This document shows positions 10,849-22,639 of a stretch of 64,000 nt of DNA, one piece after another. Location of the stretch: assembly GCA_029891345.1 (NCBI GenBank), contig CM056998.1:174168239-174232238 (forward strand). Reading direction: 5' to 3'. The DNA is from Dryococelus australis (Eukaryota; Arthropoda; Insecta; Phasmatodea; Phasmatidae). Positions within the stretch are counted from its first letter, which is position 1; each line of letters begins with the position of its first letter. Under the pieces are notes generated by a model. It did not search any database. It saw only the letters and a program-made list of their open reading frames with translations, and had not been told where the DNA came from. The position numbers were made by a program, and so were the translations under genes.

Positions 10849-12010
10849 GTAAGTTTTGAATAAACCAGAATCCAATAATTATTATAGTACTTTATTGTTG
10901 AATTTATGCAGGCATTTTTAGTACCCACTCGTAGTGGGCAACAAGTGGTGCAATTAGTTTTCTTGAGAAGGCAGTTATTCAGAATAAGTTCTTTTCTGAA
11001 GGAAACTCGAAATTTTACTTCTGTAAGTTCTATCATGTTGAAATTTAGTGGGAGGTTGTAATTTGTGCCATGGAAATAGTATAAGAAATATTTAATCATA
11101 CGAGGTGTTCAGCTTTTGTTGACATGTATCACCATGGTATATTCATCTTACAATGGCTTAGTGACATACAGTTGAGAATAAATATTGTTTGTTCACTTAT
11201 TACTGACGTTAACAATTTTTAAACAGAAAAATTTGCAATTGGAACAGTGATTCCAATGCGTTTACTGTTATTTTCCAGTTGTTGTCAAAGGTGGTTTAGC
11301 AAGTACGGTTCATGCTGCTTAAATGTTTGTTTCTTTCGGACATTTACTGTGTGAAGTGTTAAATTTAATTATTGTGCAATAAATATGTATGAAAATATGT
11401 AACTGGACAAATACGTATATGAAAACACAGTAAAACTTGTATTTTCTATATTATGTCATTAGAATGATAAGGTTTTCCACCTACTTTGCACCGACTTTTT
11501 GACTGTGAAGCATAATTGGGTTCTTAAAGATAAGTGTTTAATGGTATTTTGAGACCAACAAAAGAGATGGTTTAGTGACACTAACTTAAACCTCATTATT
11601 TTCAAGAAATTTGGGTATCAATTTTAGAACAAAGGATGGGAATACGCAAGTCGTAAACAACACACCTAATGCACAATATAGTAGGACTGAAGCAGATCAG
11701 AAATGGTGATTACTTATTGACTGATAAGTCAATGAAAATGTTAAGAAGAAATGCTTTAACTTACAGTAAGGGCAGAACAGTGCATCTGCCTGTAGCAGTT
11801 GTTATGCATGGAAGTTTGCGAGTTGTTCAAAATTATGACGTGTCATGCAGCCTCATCCCTGGAAAAAAAAAGTTTTTTTTGCCAAATGTTTACACAAGTT
11901 AATTAATACTTTGACAGTTCAGCAGCTTTTTCTCTGTATTACATCCAACAAGAAAGTTCACATTGGTCGAACATCCTCAGCTATGACTTTTGCATGAAAT
12001 CTGCTCAAAA
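10849..12010. other. no gene recognised
   Basis: AT-rich. A 77-codon plus ORF at 11669-11902 shows no recognisable domain. The segment ends where the gypsy 1 RT homology begins. Confidence 0.45.
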
Positions 12011-12013
12011 CAT

Positions 12014-12840
12014 TTACATCTGCCTGTACCACAACTGATCACCACTTGGAGTAGCATGTTTGCAGCTTGGAGCAGACAGAAAATTCATTAATTTCCATTT
12101 ACATTGTACACACTGTTTTGTTTCGGTCTGTGGGTTTGATAAGGACCTGCCACAGTAGCTGCTGTGCAGCTCAAGTGATGTCATGACTTTTGCTTTGTCT
12201 AATGTATGCAATGCATCCTTGATACTAATGTACATGGGTGCTCTTGATGATTTGGTTGATTGGTCTGAAATTGATGCAGAAGCGCCACATCCCGTCCTTT
12301 GGTGCCAAGGTGATGGCACTGTTTAGTGGCTGCAGGTGGGTTCTATCACACCCTCAGCCAGCATTTTTTATATTTTCTTTTTAATTATGGCACATTTATG
12401 TGGTTGGTAGCTTAATTGCCTGGAAAATATTGGTAGTTCGTGCTACAGAGGGATACTGTGTTCGGCCATTGTGGTGCGATGTAATGGATTCGCTGCTGGA
12501 AACACGTAGCGCCATTCATGTAGTAGTCTCTGCACAACTTCTCTATACTCTGGTGGGACTGCATGATCTAACTTGTCCAGACCTCAGGTGTACAACTTGT
12601 GGGTTGGGGTTCGACATTATACACGGTTCGGTGCTCTTGTTGGCCGAAATGGATCCTACGGGCAGCTGGCTCTATGATGGTCTTTTGTTCAGTGAGCCAG
12701 GGGATGTAAAAAATGTTTGTCTCTCTCCCATTGTTTCCCCGTGTTCTGCTGCCGTGTTGCGAGTTGCAGTACCTGTGTACTGGGTGTCAGTTTTCACACG
12801 TCAACAAACCCGACTCGTACAAAGTTATATGAAGTAGCTG
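12014..12840 (-). pseudogene. gypsy 1 protease-RT linker and N-terminal reverse transcriptase
   Basis: The 12014-12319 frame holds ISIKDALHTLDKAKVMTSLE, the RT segment that in Ty3/gypsy pol precedes the S-G-Y-W-Q motif (here S-S-Y-C). A neighbouring frame just upstream reads MWRFCINFRPINQI, the RT fingers motif, so a frameshift divides them. Further upstream EWRYVFPAANPLHRTT and VIEPT are the usual segment before RT. The palm with YxDD is gone. Confidence 0.75.
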
Positions 12841-12910
12841 TGTCGATTAATGCGTAGCAAGGTTCCTTGTTGATGTATAGAGCTATTCTGATCATTTTAT
12901 GGTTATGTTG
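12840..12910 (-). pseudogene. gypsy 1 aspartic protease core
   Basis: The minus strand reads IALYINKEPCYALIDTATSY, a retropepsin-type core with the catalytic D-T-A triad, directly upstream of the RT linker. Gypsy 2 has the equivalent IDTAAS, so the two are related families. Confidence 0.65.
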
Positions 12911-13039
12911 ATTGATTTGTTGTAACACAATCTGTTGAAGAGTTTATGTTGCCTGACAGATTGGTTGAAGTGGCAGTGTTATGTCGGAACTGTTCGCTCT
13001 GGGGTAGTGAGCATCCGGCTAGCCTACCCCGCCGGGCCA

Positions 13040-14120
13040 TTTTCCATCGGTGGGGTATTGTTCCCCCCCAGTGCGTCCCTTTCAGGACATTTATAATGCC
13101 AGTGGAATTTGTTTTCTCCTTTACAAAAGAAACATGCATATGGGGATTTCTTTTGAAAAGCCTGGTCTTTTGCCATGCCTGGGACTGGTGCTGTTCCTCC
13201 TACTCGTTTCCGCGGACCTGCATTGGCAGTACCATTTTCTTCATGCCTTATGAATTGCGCTTCTGTTTGCTCTCTCTGCTCCGTGTCTTTTCAGCGGCGT
13301 TGGAAAAACCCGTCCCCTTCTCTCATAGAGCCCCATGTTCTCAATTGGCCTGATCCAATAGCGTTGCTGAGCACATAAAGTAGTTTGTACTGCTACTTAT
13401 GAGTGGTGCTAATGATAGTCGATTGTCTGCCCTAACTGTTGGGGCGACTACCTCTAGTATTTCGGTTTCACTCATGTTTGGGTGAAAATACTTGATCTGA
13501 CGAATTTTCATCGTGGCGAATGCCGCTAATGTTTCTCCCAGCTTCTGCGTCTCCAGCACTGCCCTTTTCTGTGTCTGGAGTGAGGAATACATATTGGCAA
13601 AACTGCTTTGAAAAGTGTTTGGAAATTCTGCCTATGTTATGCCATAGTGGCTTACTGTTCGCCACGGTACTAGTTTCCTCTGTCAGTTGTCCTCCCACAT
13701 AGTTTGGCCCGGTACCTTTCCAGTTGTGCCGTACAGTCCTCTATGAATGCCTGTGAATCTTCGCTAGCAAGGCCCGTGAATGTGGGTAGCTGTTGGAAAC
13801 GGGCTGGAGTTGTGCCCGCTTCTACGGCTCATGTTATTGCCGTCGTAATTTCTGGTTTGTACCAGGCGATGGCGGTCTGAAAACAGTGGCCCATGGAGGG
13901 GCCGCTTGCACTGCCTCTTTTGTTTGTGTCGGAAGTTCTGTAGACTGGACCATCAGGCCTTGGTATTCGGTGACTGATTCTGTGTCCGCGGTTGACAGGT
14001 TTGTCCCAATCATCTGTGGAACGGAGGCACACTGAGTGCACCGGAAAGGGGGGCTGTTCGGTTTGCTTCGTCCCGCATGGTGAGGCTCTGACAGTGGGTG
14101 ATTCTCCCGCACATCTCACA
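13040..14120 (-). pseudogene. gypsy 1 gag with zinc knuckle
   Basis: The knuckle near 13130 reads CFFCKGENKFHWHYKCP (C-x2-C-x6-H-x4-C), followed by a Pro/Asn-rich linker to the protease. Upstream frames carry gag-like acidic and Ala/Glu-rich stretches broken by several stops. A helical gag core is plausible (SQAFIEDCTAQLERYRAKLC, near 13730) but in a different frame. Reading-frame decay makes boundaries approximate. Confidence 0.55.
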
Positions 14121-14167
14121 TGCCAGTTTCCCTACTGCCTTCTCTGCACTCCTTCTGGTGACAATGT

Positions 14168-14356
14168 TTAGGGGATGGATAATTCCCCGTGAGTATGTCT
14201 GCAGGTGTCTGATGGTAGCCAAAAAAGTGTTTGTGTACACTTATTGCACAAAATGTGTCCGCCCTGATCAGTTGTAGCCCACTCAGCTGGACTCTGGCAC
14301 TCAGGGTGATAGGTCTGCACGCAATTTACACACGTTTTTCCTATGCCTGTGCACAT
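14168..14356 (-). pseudogene. PHD-like Cys/His finger upstream of gypsy 1 gag
   Basis: The frame has GKTCVNC, then YHPEC, then a Trp, then ILCNKC: a C-x2-C / H-x2-C / C-x2-C layout with the Trp placed as in PHD fingers. More Cys pairs (CANCGGP, near 14490) lie just upstream. Such a finger is not a normal part of Ty3/gypsy gag. It may be an extra N-terminal domain or a fragment of another element (CR1-type LINE ORF1 proteins carry PHD fingers). The strand matches gypsy 1. Confidence 0.45.
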
Positions 14357-15120
14357 GATTTGCTTGGCACATCTTTCGTTGCGCTAGTTAGTTAGTATAT
14401 TTGGCTGAGTGTACAGTTCTATGAACTGTCGGATTGCATGCACACGCTTATTGCGCTTCTGTTCTGTGACTGTTCTGGACCGCTCAGGGTCCGCCGCAAT
14501 TGGCACATAATTGCACTCGCGCCCCATCCAATGTACATCCAAGCCCTCTGAACACGTTCCCAATTGGCCCTGTGTATGGGTTTGTGCTTAACGTGGGTTG
14601 GACACATGTTAGACATAGTGGGTTTGCATGTCTGCCACTTGTACACCAGTGAAGGTGTCTGCGCGCATTGTTACACTCCGCGACGTGTTGTGCACGGGCT
14701 GTGGGATTGAACATTTTGACCCACAGCCAGTGTGCTCGCAGCTGTCCCTCTACGCGGCACAGAGAAGGGGTTATTTACTGTCCCGGCCGACATGGAGTGG
14801 TTTTCAGCACATGCGGGCACACCCGGGTGCTATTTCGTCATTCTGTCCGTCTGCTCTGGAATGTGAAAGGGGGAGGAGGCAGGTACTGACTGTCTGTTAC
14901 GGAGGGGGCCGGCGCCTGGCTGTCTGGCCGTGCTCACTTGGCAGTGACCGCCCTTGTTGACGCTCCCTGTTTCCCGCACAAATGCAGTGAAAATTACAAA
15001 AATTTTGAAAATTTTCTGTTTGTTTGCCAAGATATGTGAAAACACTGGTTGCTGATGGCTCTGTTAACGTGTTTTGCTTTTTTGAGTACTGATACATGCA
15101 ATGACTCTTGTTATACACTT

Positions 15121-17099
15121 TTGCCCTTGTGACTGCTACGTGATTTTCACAACAATATACATGGTTCTGTTTACCAATTTACCTGTGCGCTGTTGCTGTT
15201 GTGTCGTACATAACAAAGCTCTGAAATGTCAGTTGCGGACTACATTCATACACAATTCACACAAATGACTCTTGATTAACAGTTCGCTCTGAATGATGGC
15301 ATTTAATTTGCATTTGTTTTGTTAAATCTCAATGATAAACTGTTTTCTTACTTGTGCATCAACATTCTTTAATACTTTGCACATTTTCTGACGTGTCTTA
15401 TTTACAGAACAGAGCACTGTACGTCATTTGATGTTTTTAAAGTGGCAAATAAAACTGTGACTTCTACTGACATGATAAAATGTACAAACAAAGCACTTGT
15501 TTGGATATGATGACAAATGCAAATTAAAACTCTTGAGCATCTGATAATCTAATGAAATGTACATACAAGGGCACTGAACGTCGTTCTATGACAAGTACAA
15601 ATGAAACTCTGAACGTCTTTCGACATGCAAGCTGTATTGAGCCTACTCACCAGTTGATGCGTGACAACAGCTGTGCTTGACATTGTAATGCATTGCGGTG
15701 CACTGTACTCACACTTGTTGCGTTAGTTTTGTTACATAAGATGCTGTAGAGTAGCTTCTTGTTGGGAACACCACTTGATGGCTGTAAGATGACTTGCTGA
15801 GATGATGGTCCATAGTTGGAAAAGTCAATTTGATGACAGGAAAAGTGGCTTGATGTTGCTCTATCGCTGTTAATGGCCCCTAGTTGGGCAGGCCAATTTG
15901 ATACGGTGCAGGTCCCAGAAATGGTGTGCTGGATTCGTGTCCCGCCTGATATGTCAGGCAGGACATGATATGTTAAGAACACTGAATTGACTCTGCTTTA
16001 GAAAGGAAGGCCTCTTAAGACAAGACTTTTACATTGAAACACTGATTTGAATACTGCGTTTGGGCACAGTACCCGATGATACTCAGGATAGTAAAGTAGT
16101 CAATAAAAATCTGTGACTGAGTTTGACTATTTATTGACTGTCTGAATGATTCATAGTACTTATGTCGTCACATTCAACACTTATGTGGACTTGGCATTTG
16201 CGGCCTACCAATGGCTGATACTGTAAAATAAGGCGGGGGCCTTATGCAGAGAACTTGCGTGGTGATGCGCATTAAGTCCTGGTATGATCATCAGAATGCA
16301 GCCCGGTCAACCCCTCGGCATAGCTGAATGCAAACGTTCCTGTTTTAAGTTGCTATTGTAGTTACGATGAATAGAACTTAAATTGTTGGTGCCGAGGGGG
16401 TCTGCCATGGAGCGAAACTTCTGTTTTGCCTGTAGGCTGAGTGCTAGAGTCATACTCGCTATAGCTGGTGCCAAAACGAAAATAAAAAACTACACACAAA
16501 ATTATTGTGGTTGAACAAATAATGACAATAGGAAATTATGACTACTCGCTAAATACACATTGATGACATACCTGTGAGCACCTGAGCCCCTAATGTGGCT
16601 GAGAATGTGATGTCATGGGTACGTTATCACACTTAAAAGGTGATATTTAATTAAATGAGACATTTACAGACAGTTTAGGGATGAATGATTACATATACAC
16701 TCTTATTAATCTAATAAAAATGGACCCTGGTTAAATTTGCCCGAATAACGGGACTTCTGCATTGCATTTCACTTACACTGAGGTCACTGTATTTCACGTA
16801 CTCTGACGTCGCTGTTTTTCATTTACACCGACGTCACTGTTTTTCACTTGAGCATATGTGACGTAGTGGAACTTTCCATTTCGGGAGCGTGTCCTCGCTC
16901 CTGAATTCTTGGAAATTGCAGTAAAAGCTATGGTAAAATGGGTGGCCTCCCTTGTTATATATATGGTGCAATATAAAGAAAAATACAGTGTTTAATTTAT
17001 TAAGGCCAGATGAAAATAGCGACCTCCTTGAAAACTTACGTACACCTTGTATTATTCCCCAATGAAGGACACCCCTGGGGCCACATAGAACTAACTCCT
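15121..17099. other. non-coding; possible leader/LTR of gypsy 1
   Basis: No domain on either strand. Around 15780-15910 two related segments (TAGTTGG...CAATTTGATAC/G) are spaced ~70 bp apart. TGGTGCCGAGGGGG at 16386 and, on the minus strand, TTTGGCACCAGC near 16470 resemble primer-binding sites, but neither sits next to a provable LTR end. The tandem CRE-like repeat at 16773-16847 is listed separately. Confidence 0.35.
16773..16847. repeat. 3 x 25 bp tandem repeat with CRE-like TGACGTC sites
   Basis: Three consecutive units of exactly 25 bp share the frame N5-TGACGTC-N2-TG-T5-CA(C/T). The core is GAGGTCAC in unit 1, TGACGTCG in unit 2 and CGACGTCAC in unit 3. A further half site TGTGACGTAG follows at about 16857. 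Arrayed CRE/ATF-type sites can act as an enhancer, for example in an LTR. Function is inference. Confidence 0.7.
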
Positions 17100-17292
17100 A
17101 ATATGGCCAGCAGGCCCGTTGACGTAGCACAAATTAGAGGGGCGTAAGGCATCACTGCGCCGCTTACCCCTCTTCACTACTGCCACATCGAAAGCATGGA
17201 ACAGTCTGCTGGTCGAACACAGAAATATTGAAAGTTTCATTAGATTTAAGAAGACAGTAAATAAGTACTACCTTTGTCATCCCAGTGGATGA
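17100..17292 (+). pseudogene. C-terminal end of a LINE ORF2
   Basis: The frame ending TGA at 17290 reads RRLPLFTTATSKAWNSLLVE, then FKKTVNKYYL. This is the conserved C-terminal pattern of Jockey/CR1-group LINE ORF2 proteins (TA..WNSLP...SL..FK...K.YY). Only about 60 codons remain; the RT is missing. It is unlikely to be part of the LINE at 18.6 kb, which lies downstream and carries the RT portion. Confidence 0.6.
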
Positions 17293-18609
17293 GGGAATGA
17301 GATTGACATTTCGTGAAGTCGTGTTTATGCATGTGTGCATGTGAGTGTTTAAGTGAAAGAGTGAGAGTAATTGAATTGTGTATTTGGTTTGTTTAGTATT
17401 AAGTTACATACAGTACTTATAAGTTTTAATCTGTAATATCTATGTATGAATTTATATTGAGTGGAAGTGAATCTGTAATGGGTCCAGTGTAAGATGAGAA
17501 GTTCTTGATAATTTTGTGTTTTCTTTGTAATGAAAATACCAAACTACAAATTTTAGTCACCATTTTTTTTAATTACAGTGAAACCCTTTTTAAGAAGTTT
17601 CCCCAATTATTACGTTTAAATATCCATCTCCATATACACGAAAGAAGTTTATCTGTTTTAAAAAGATTTCCTTGTTAATAAGCCTACATTTTCCAATTTC
17701 TGCAAATACTTCTTCATAGTTTTACTGTATCTTTCAAAATATATAGCTACTATTCTTAAATTGATGTCATTTTGAAGTAGGGAACTGTAAAGTTACTAGT
17801 GTTAATTTTATTTTTGAATACAGTAACACTGGAAGTATTTAAAGTATTATGCAAAAATACATTTTGTTTTTAAGAGTTTCAGGTTCTCAAATAAACTGTT
17901 TTCTGTTGGTATTGTTAAATCACTATAATGTTACTGGTGCTAAAATAATGTCTGCCAATGATGTGGGCACAGAAACCTACCTTATTGCAAATTCCAAACT
18001 CAGATATGGACCATTTCTAACATTGTCTTGCTGCAGTAAATGATTGTTCTGCTATATTCTGTTTATGGTATCTTTACATTTTTTAAATCAAACCTCCGAA
18101 AAATCACCCCATTTGTGGTAGGTTTGGTTTGTTCATCTAACACGTGCATTTTTTTTACTTGTGTTAACATAAAGGTATCTCTTTGTCTATAAATTATAAT
18201 ACAAATTATAATTAATACAAATCAAAACAGGGAAAATACTTGTGTAATTTTCCGTAGTAAGAAACAGTTCCCAATCAAAATATTATTATACTGAGTTTGC
18301 ATGGATGAGGAGGAATGACCTGAATGTAGAACTTTAGCAGGGCTTCAGAAAAGTCTGGAGTACTCATAAATGGACCATTTCCAAAACTTCCGTGCAAAAC
18401 TTTTTATATTTGTAACAGCCAGCATCTTTGTGGTTTTGGGATGCTTCAGCATAATAATACCTGTTTATAGCAAACCTATTCATTGATGAAAAGAGGTACA
18501 TTTAAGAACAGGCGAAAGCTCATATTTTGGGAAAAGCCCAGGCCTATCAGGTCTACCCCCTGGCTACATCCCGGCATAGTGGGGAATAACTTAGGGTATT
18601 TTAACATAG
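17293..18609. other. no gene seen
   Basis: AT-rich. Its start may include the 3' UTR of the LINE fragment ending at 17292. ORFs are short and random-looking. Confidence 0.5.
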
Positions 18610-19950
18610 CCTTACTTGTGGTATTTTTCCTCATATTTGGAAGCAAGCAATAGCAGCTCCCATTTATAAAAAAAAAAAAGAAACAAGCATGAAGTTAGCA
18701 ACTACTGACCTACCTCATTATTAAGTAGTTTTTCTAAAGTTTTTGAAAAAGTTATTTTCAAACACTTATCTTTTCTTACAAAAAATGTAATATATGAGTC
18801 CCAACATGGTGTTCAAACAGGGAAAACCACAACAAATTTGTTCATTCTAGTTAACAATTTATACTCTGAAGTAACTACGCAAAAACAAGTGGATGTTGTA
18901 TTTTTTGATCTGCAGAAGGCATTTGATACATGCCAACATAAATAATTTTGAATAAGTTACATGCAGTTGGGCTTGATTTTTTATTTATTAAATGGTTTGC
19001 TAATTACTTTACAGACAGAGCTTTTAAGGTAAAAATGGGAAATTCTTTTTTGAAATCTCACAATGTTTCCTCCTGAGTTCCACAAGTTAGTACTTTGGCT
19101 CAGTTACTCTTTAATATTTTTATAAATGATATTGTCGTCATAATAAGGCACTCACAGGCACTTCTTTACTCCTATGATGTAAAGATTTATAGAAATGTTT
19201 AAGATGGTGGATAGTGTAGCAATTCATGATTGGTGTTTAGTAAATTTAATGGGATTCAACACAAAGAAGACATTATGCATCTCATTTACAAGAAAAACCA
19301 ATCCTATTTACTATAAAGACCATGTTAATAGTGTGTTAATTAATAGAGTAGAATGTGTAAGAGATCTCGGAATTATTCTCGGCTCTAAATTATATTTTTA
19401 CATACATGTAGATAGTGTAATTATAATTAACAACACAAATCATACTCTAGGTTTAATAAAATTCATTACTTTTTCTGCTACTTCTTTCGATTCACTATTA
19501 TGTCTCTATTATTCACAAATCAGATCAAAATTAGATTAATGCTCAGTAATATGGAATTATATCACACTGACAGACTGCAATAGATTGGAAAATATACCAA
19601 AAATGGTATTCAAATTAATTTTTAATAGATTTTCAACCAGTGTACGATTAACATACAATAATGCATTAGTTAGTTGTAATACCCAAACATTAAAAGAACA
19701 TTGTGAAATTAACGACACATTATTTCTAGTCGATGCATTTTTAGAATGTATATCTTGCATAGCCGTTACAAAAAAAGTAGACCTATATATTCCAATGTAC
19801 AGCCATAGAACTCCATCTACCTTTTCTGCTATAATTCAAAAAAAGATTTAGTTAACAGGTGTGGTACTAACTTCAATAAAAACATTTCCAAATTTGATCC
19901 TTTTAAAGGTATGAAACTCACCTTTCTGGATCTTTTTAAACATTTGTAAC
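18610..19950 (+). pseudogene. 5'-truncated LINE, reverse transcriptase remnant
   Basis: The homology starts with SLTCGIFPHIWKQAIAAPIY, the usual first RT motif of Jockey/CR1-like LINEs. It continues with LLSSFSKVFEKVIF (18718 on) and FFDLQKAFDT (RT motif A with its Asp). The 19195-19539 frame holds FNTKKT...ISF and RDLGIILGSKLYF...H (thumb). The 19585-19851 frame is the C-terminal extension. At least six frameshifts or stops are present; motif C is unrecognisable. The endonuclease and ORF1 are absent, as expected for 5' truncation. Confidence 0.75.
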
Positions 19951-19969
19951 TTATACGCCACAGGGCTTA

Positions 19970-20560
19970 ACAGGGCCAGATCGCAATGTATTACTGCCAA
20001 CTTTCGCGGGACATGACTCAGAAGAACTGCCAATAGGTTAAGGGGAACCGCTGCCACATGGTGGAACTTGGTAAGGGAATATCGAGTCATGTGGGAGGAG
20101 TTCTGTGAGAGAGTGCTATGTCGATTTGACACCGACGGGGGTGCTATACAGCACGACTTTACCATGAACAGCAACATGAACGTGAAGGCATTGAGCAATT
20201 TATACAATGTAAGCTAGGCTTGTTCAAGCGTTTGAACCCAAGTCAGCAGATACGCTGCGTTTTAGAGATCATTGTAACATTGTCAAAAACCGGACATTAG
20301 GCCGTTGTTGCATGGAGTCAGCCGGGAGAGCGTGGAATGGTTTACAAGGGAGGCACATGCCTACGAACAAGATAAGCAGATAAGCAGGCGGAACGCAGAG
20401 AACAAGTGCCGGACCGACAAAGAGAACCCCCGCCATACATACCCCCCGCGCTTGTTACCCATGTCACGAGAACAACACCTCCTGTCAGGCAGATTACACA
20501 GTCGCCACAGCAGCAGGAAAACCCACCCGTTACGCGTGCAAGATTGTTCCAGGTAACTGA
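19970..20560 (+). pseudogene. gypsy 2 gag (frameshifted)
   Basis: Gag core motifs appear across frames: TAATWWNLVREY, WEEFCERVLCRF, then REGIEQFIQCKLGLFKRLNP and LEIIVTLSK, typical of Ty3/gypsy capsid domains (A..WW; Y..F...RF; E....Y...L..L..R..P). A Pro/Gln-rich linker leads into the protease. I found no CCHC knuckle before the protease, unlike gypsy elements 1 and 3. Confidence 0.6.
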
Positions 20561-21030
20561 CAGTACCGTCAAAGCACTGCGAGTATGTGTTGAACTTGAA
20601 GGGGAAAATATCACAGCTGTTATTGACACTGCTGCTAGTCACTACTTTGTGTGCGAGGGTTTAGTACAAGCAATAACTACTAGGGTGCCACCGAGACGTC
20701 TGCAATTCACTACCACCCATCACCAGGGAGAAGCGTAAAGTGTGATGCACCTAACGGTAGGAATTAGAGAGCTGCGTACCAAGTGCGATGTCTACATTGT
20801 GCCAGACTTATGCAAAGAAGTGATTTTGGGGCTGCCATGGCTTGTTGACAATTACGCCGTGATAGAACCGCACCTGAATCATCTGCACGTAGAGACACGT
20901 GGCCAATGGACTGTTAACGCCGTGGGAGCAACACCACCAATAACAACAGCTGCTGTGCCACTTGCTGACTTCGAGCACGAGGTGTCCGCCACACATCAGC
21001 AAATCTGCAACATCTGCTGGACCAGCATGC
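20406..21030 (+). pseudogene. gypsy 2 aspartic protease
   Basis: VIDTAASHYFV places the catalytic D-T-A at 20625-20633. VYIVPDL...VILGLPWL, at 20795-20850, is the retropepsin C-terminal flap-to-ILG region. A stop at 20736 splits the domain between two ORFs in the same frame. Its role in an intact element is to cleave the gag-pol polyprotein. Confidence 0.75.
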
Positions 21031-21034
21031 CAGT

Positions 21035-21721
21035 GTGTTCCACACTGAGGGGAAGCTGCAGCACACTGACGTCACGGAGCATGCGATCGTCACCACGCAC
21101 GAGGACCTGGTGTACTCCAAGCCATTAGACCCAGGTATTTTCTTTTGCAGTGTCATCAACCAACAGGTATGTGAGATGCTCAATGATAATGTTATTGAAC
21201 CTACACAAAGTCTCTATAATTCAGGTATTACCCTTGATCCAAAAAAATATGGCGAATGGCGATTCTGTGTCAACTTCAGACCACTTAACAAAATAACCGT
21301 AAACATGCCACCACCAGTCATAAACATGAAAGACACTTTGTCAACATTAGGACCAGCTTCAGTATTCAAGTCACTTGATTTAATGTCTGGATATTGGCAA
21401 GTGCCTAGCCGCCCGCAGGACAGAAAGAAATCAGCCTTTACTAACCTAGATGGACGTAGATTTCAGTTTGTAGCCACGCCATTTGGTTTAAAGTGTGCCT
21501 CTGCAAAGTTTCAGAACTTAATGGTTAATGTATTGGATGAATTTATTGGAGACTTTGCGATGGCGTATTTGGATGATGTACTTGTTTGGTCTAACTGCTG
21601 GGAAGAACATTTGCACCATTTGAGCCTTGTGTTTGAACGGCTCGAATGTAATAAACTTACATGCAAAGTGGAAAAGTGTAAGTTGGGTATGAGTAAAATG
21701 GAGTTTCTAGGACATATGTAA
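21035..21721 (+). CDS. gypsy 2 reverse transcriptase fragment (intact frame)
   Basis: 228 codons. Motifs in order: FCVNFRPLNK (residues 78-87), FKSLDLMSGYWQVP (motif A with catalytic Asp), TPFGLKCASAKFQ (motif B) and AYLDDVLVWS (motif C, Y-L-D-D at 21566-21577). The catalytic residues look complete. The frame stops at 21719, before the connection domain, which continues in other frames. The ORF's first ~30 codons overlap the linker after the protease; a single gag-pol polyprotein would be normal. Confidence 0.85.
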   Translation: MFHTEGKLQHTDVTEHAIVTTHEDLVYSKPLDPGIFFCSVINQQVCEMLNDNVIEPTQSLYNSGITLDPKKYGEWRFCVNFRPLNKITVNMPPPVINMKDTLSTLGPASVFKSLDLMSGYWQVPSRPQDRKKSAFTNLDGRRFQFVATPFGLKCASAKFQNLMVNVLDEFIGDFAMAYLDDVLVWSNCWEEHLHHLSLVFERLECNKLTCKVEKCKLGMSKMEFLGHM

Positions 21722-22563
21722 CAGAAAACAGACATGAACCAGAACAACACATACGGGACATTCAAATCATACCCACACCCAGATCACGTAAACAAGTCAG
21801 AAAGTTTTTTGTCTTAATTAACTGGTTAAGGGAATTTGTCCCAAACTTTTCCTTCATCACTGCACCGTTAACTGCTTTGTTGTGTGAGAAACATAAATTT
21901 GTCTGGATACCTCAAGCCGATTGATCATTTCAAGACATTAAAATTGCATTTCAGAACTGTAATCCGCTGTCTAGATTCAACCCAGAATTATCTATTGTCG
22001 TACAAACAGATGCCAGTCAAGAAGGCATTGGGACCGTGCTGTATCAGGAGGGAACACACGGAGAAAAACATATCATGAGTTATCACAGTGCAAAGTTCGG
22101 AGATGCAGAACGTAAATATCACGTTAATGAACATGAATGTTTGGCTATTGTACATACATTGCAGAAGTACCGGCCGTACTTGCTAGGAAGGCAGTTCACA
22201 CTCAAAACTGACAACCGATGCCTTGTATGGTTAGAGGGAATGCATAACGGGAAAAGTAAACTTGCCTGCTGGGCGCTGTTACTGCAGGAGTACGATTTCA
22301 AGGTAAAACACGTGGCGGGGAAAACCAACGAGCTCGTGGACGCCTTGTCCAGGAATCCTTGCCTGAATCTAACTGTAACTGACGATGCGGAGTGGGAAGA
22401 TGCGCTACCGCAGTGCCGTGCAATACCAACTGCAGAAACACAAACCCTCATTGCAAAAACATTGTTGCCACACCACCTGGCGAACTTGTTTCTTTGTATT
22501 TATGTCGTGTTAAAAGAGGTACACACCACACAAGAGAATTCCCCAGACGCCATGCAACACTGA
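21722..22563 (+). pseudogene. gypsy 2 RT connection and RNase H
   Basis: The connection (IPTPRSRKQVRKFF...) is broken by stops at 21722-21960. RNase H begins VQTDASQEGIGTVLYQEG at about 21998 (first catalytic Asp in T-D-A-S). It continues with EHECLAIV (catalytic Glu), FTLKTDNRCLVWL (catalytic Asp in T-D-N), HVAGKTNELVDALSR, then the linker to integrase. From 22036 it is one uninterrupted frame. Confidence 0.8.
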
Positions 22564-22639
22564 CCACACTGTGCCACACGCTACACAGAACACTGGAGGG
22601 TAGTGTACAGGCAGATACAAACCAAACCACCTGGTAATT

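Larger units (their letters stand above)
12011..15120 (-). mobile_element. Ty3/gypsy element 1, decayed, truncated in RT
   Basis: Reading the minus strand from high to low coordinates gives a Cys-rich region with a PHD-like finger (about 14350-14230), gag-type sequence, a gag zinc knuckle (about 13130), an aspartic protease (about 12865) and the first part of a reverse transcriptase, ending abruptly near 12011. Many frameshifts and stops separate these. RNase H, integrase and the 3' LTR are missing. The 5' LTR and leader probably lie somewhere in 15120-17050, but I could not define LTR ends. Confidence 0.75.

Noticed and set aside
12400-12837. 145-codon plus ORF
   Set aside because: Antisense shadow of the gypsy 1 protease/RT region, which carries recognisable motifs on the minus strand.
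16386-16400. TGGTGCCGAGGGGG as a tRNA primer-binding site
   Set aside because: It points the wrong way for gypsy 1, and no LTR end adjoins it.
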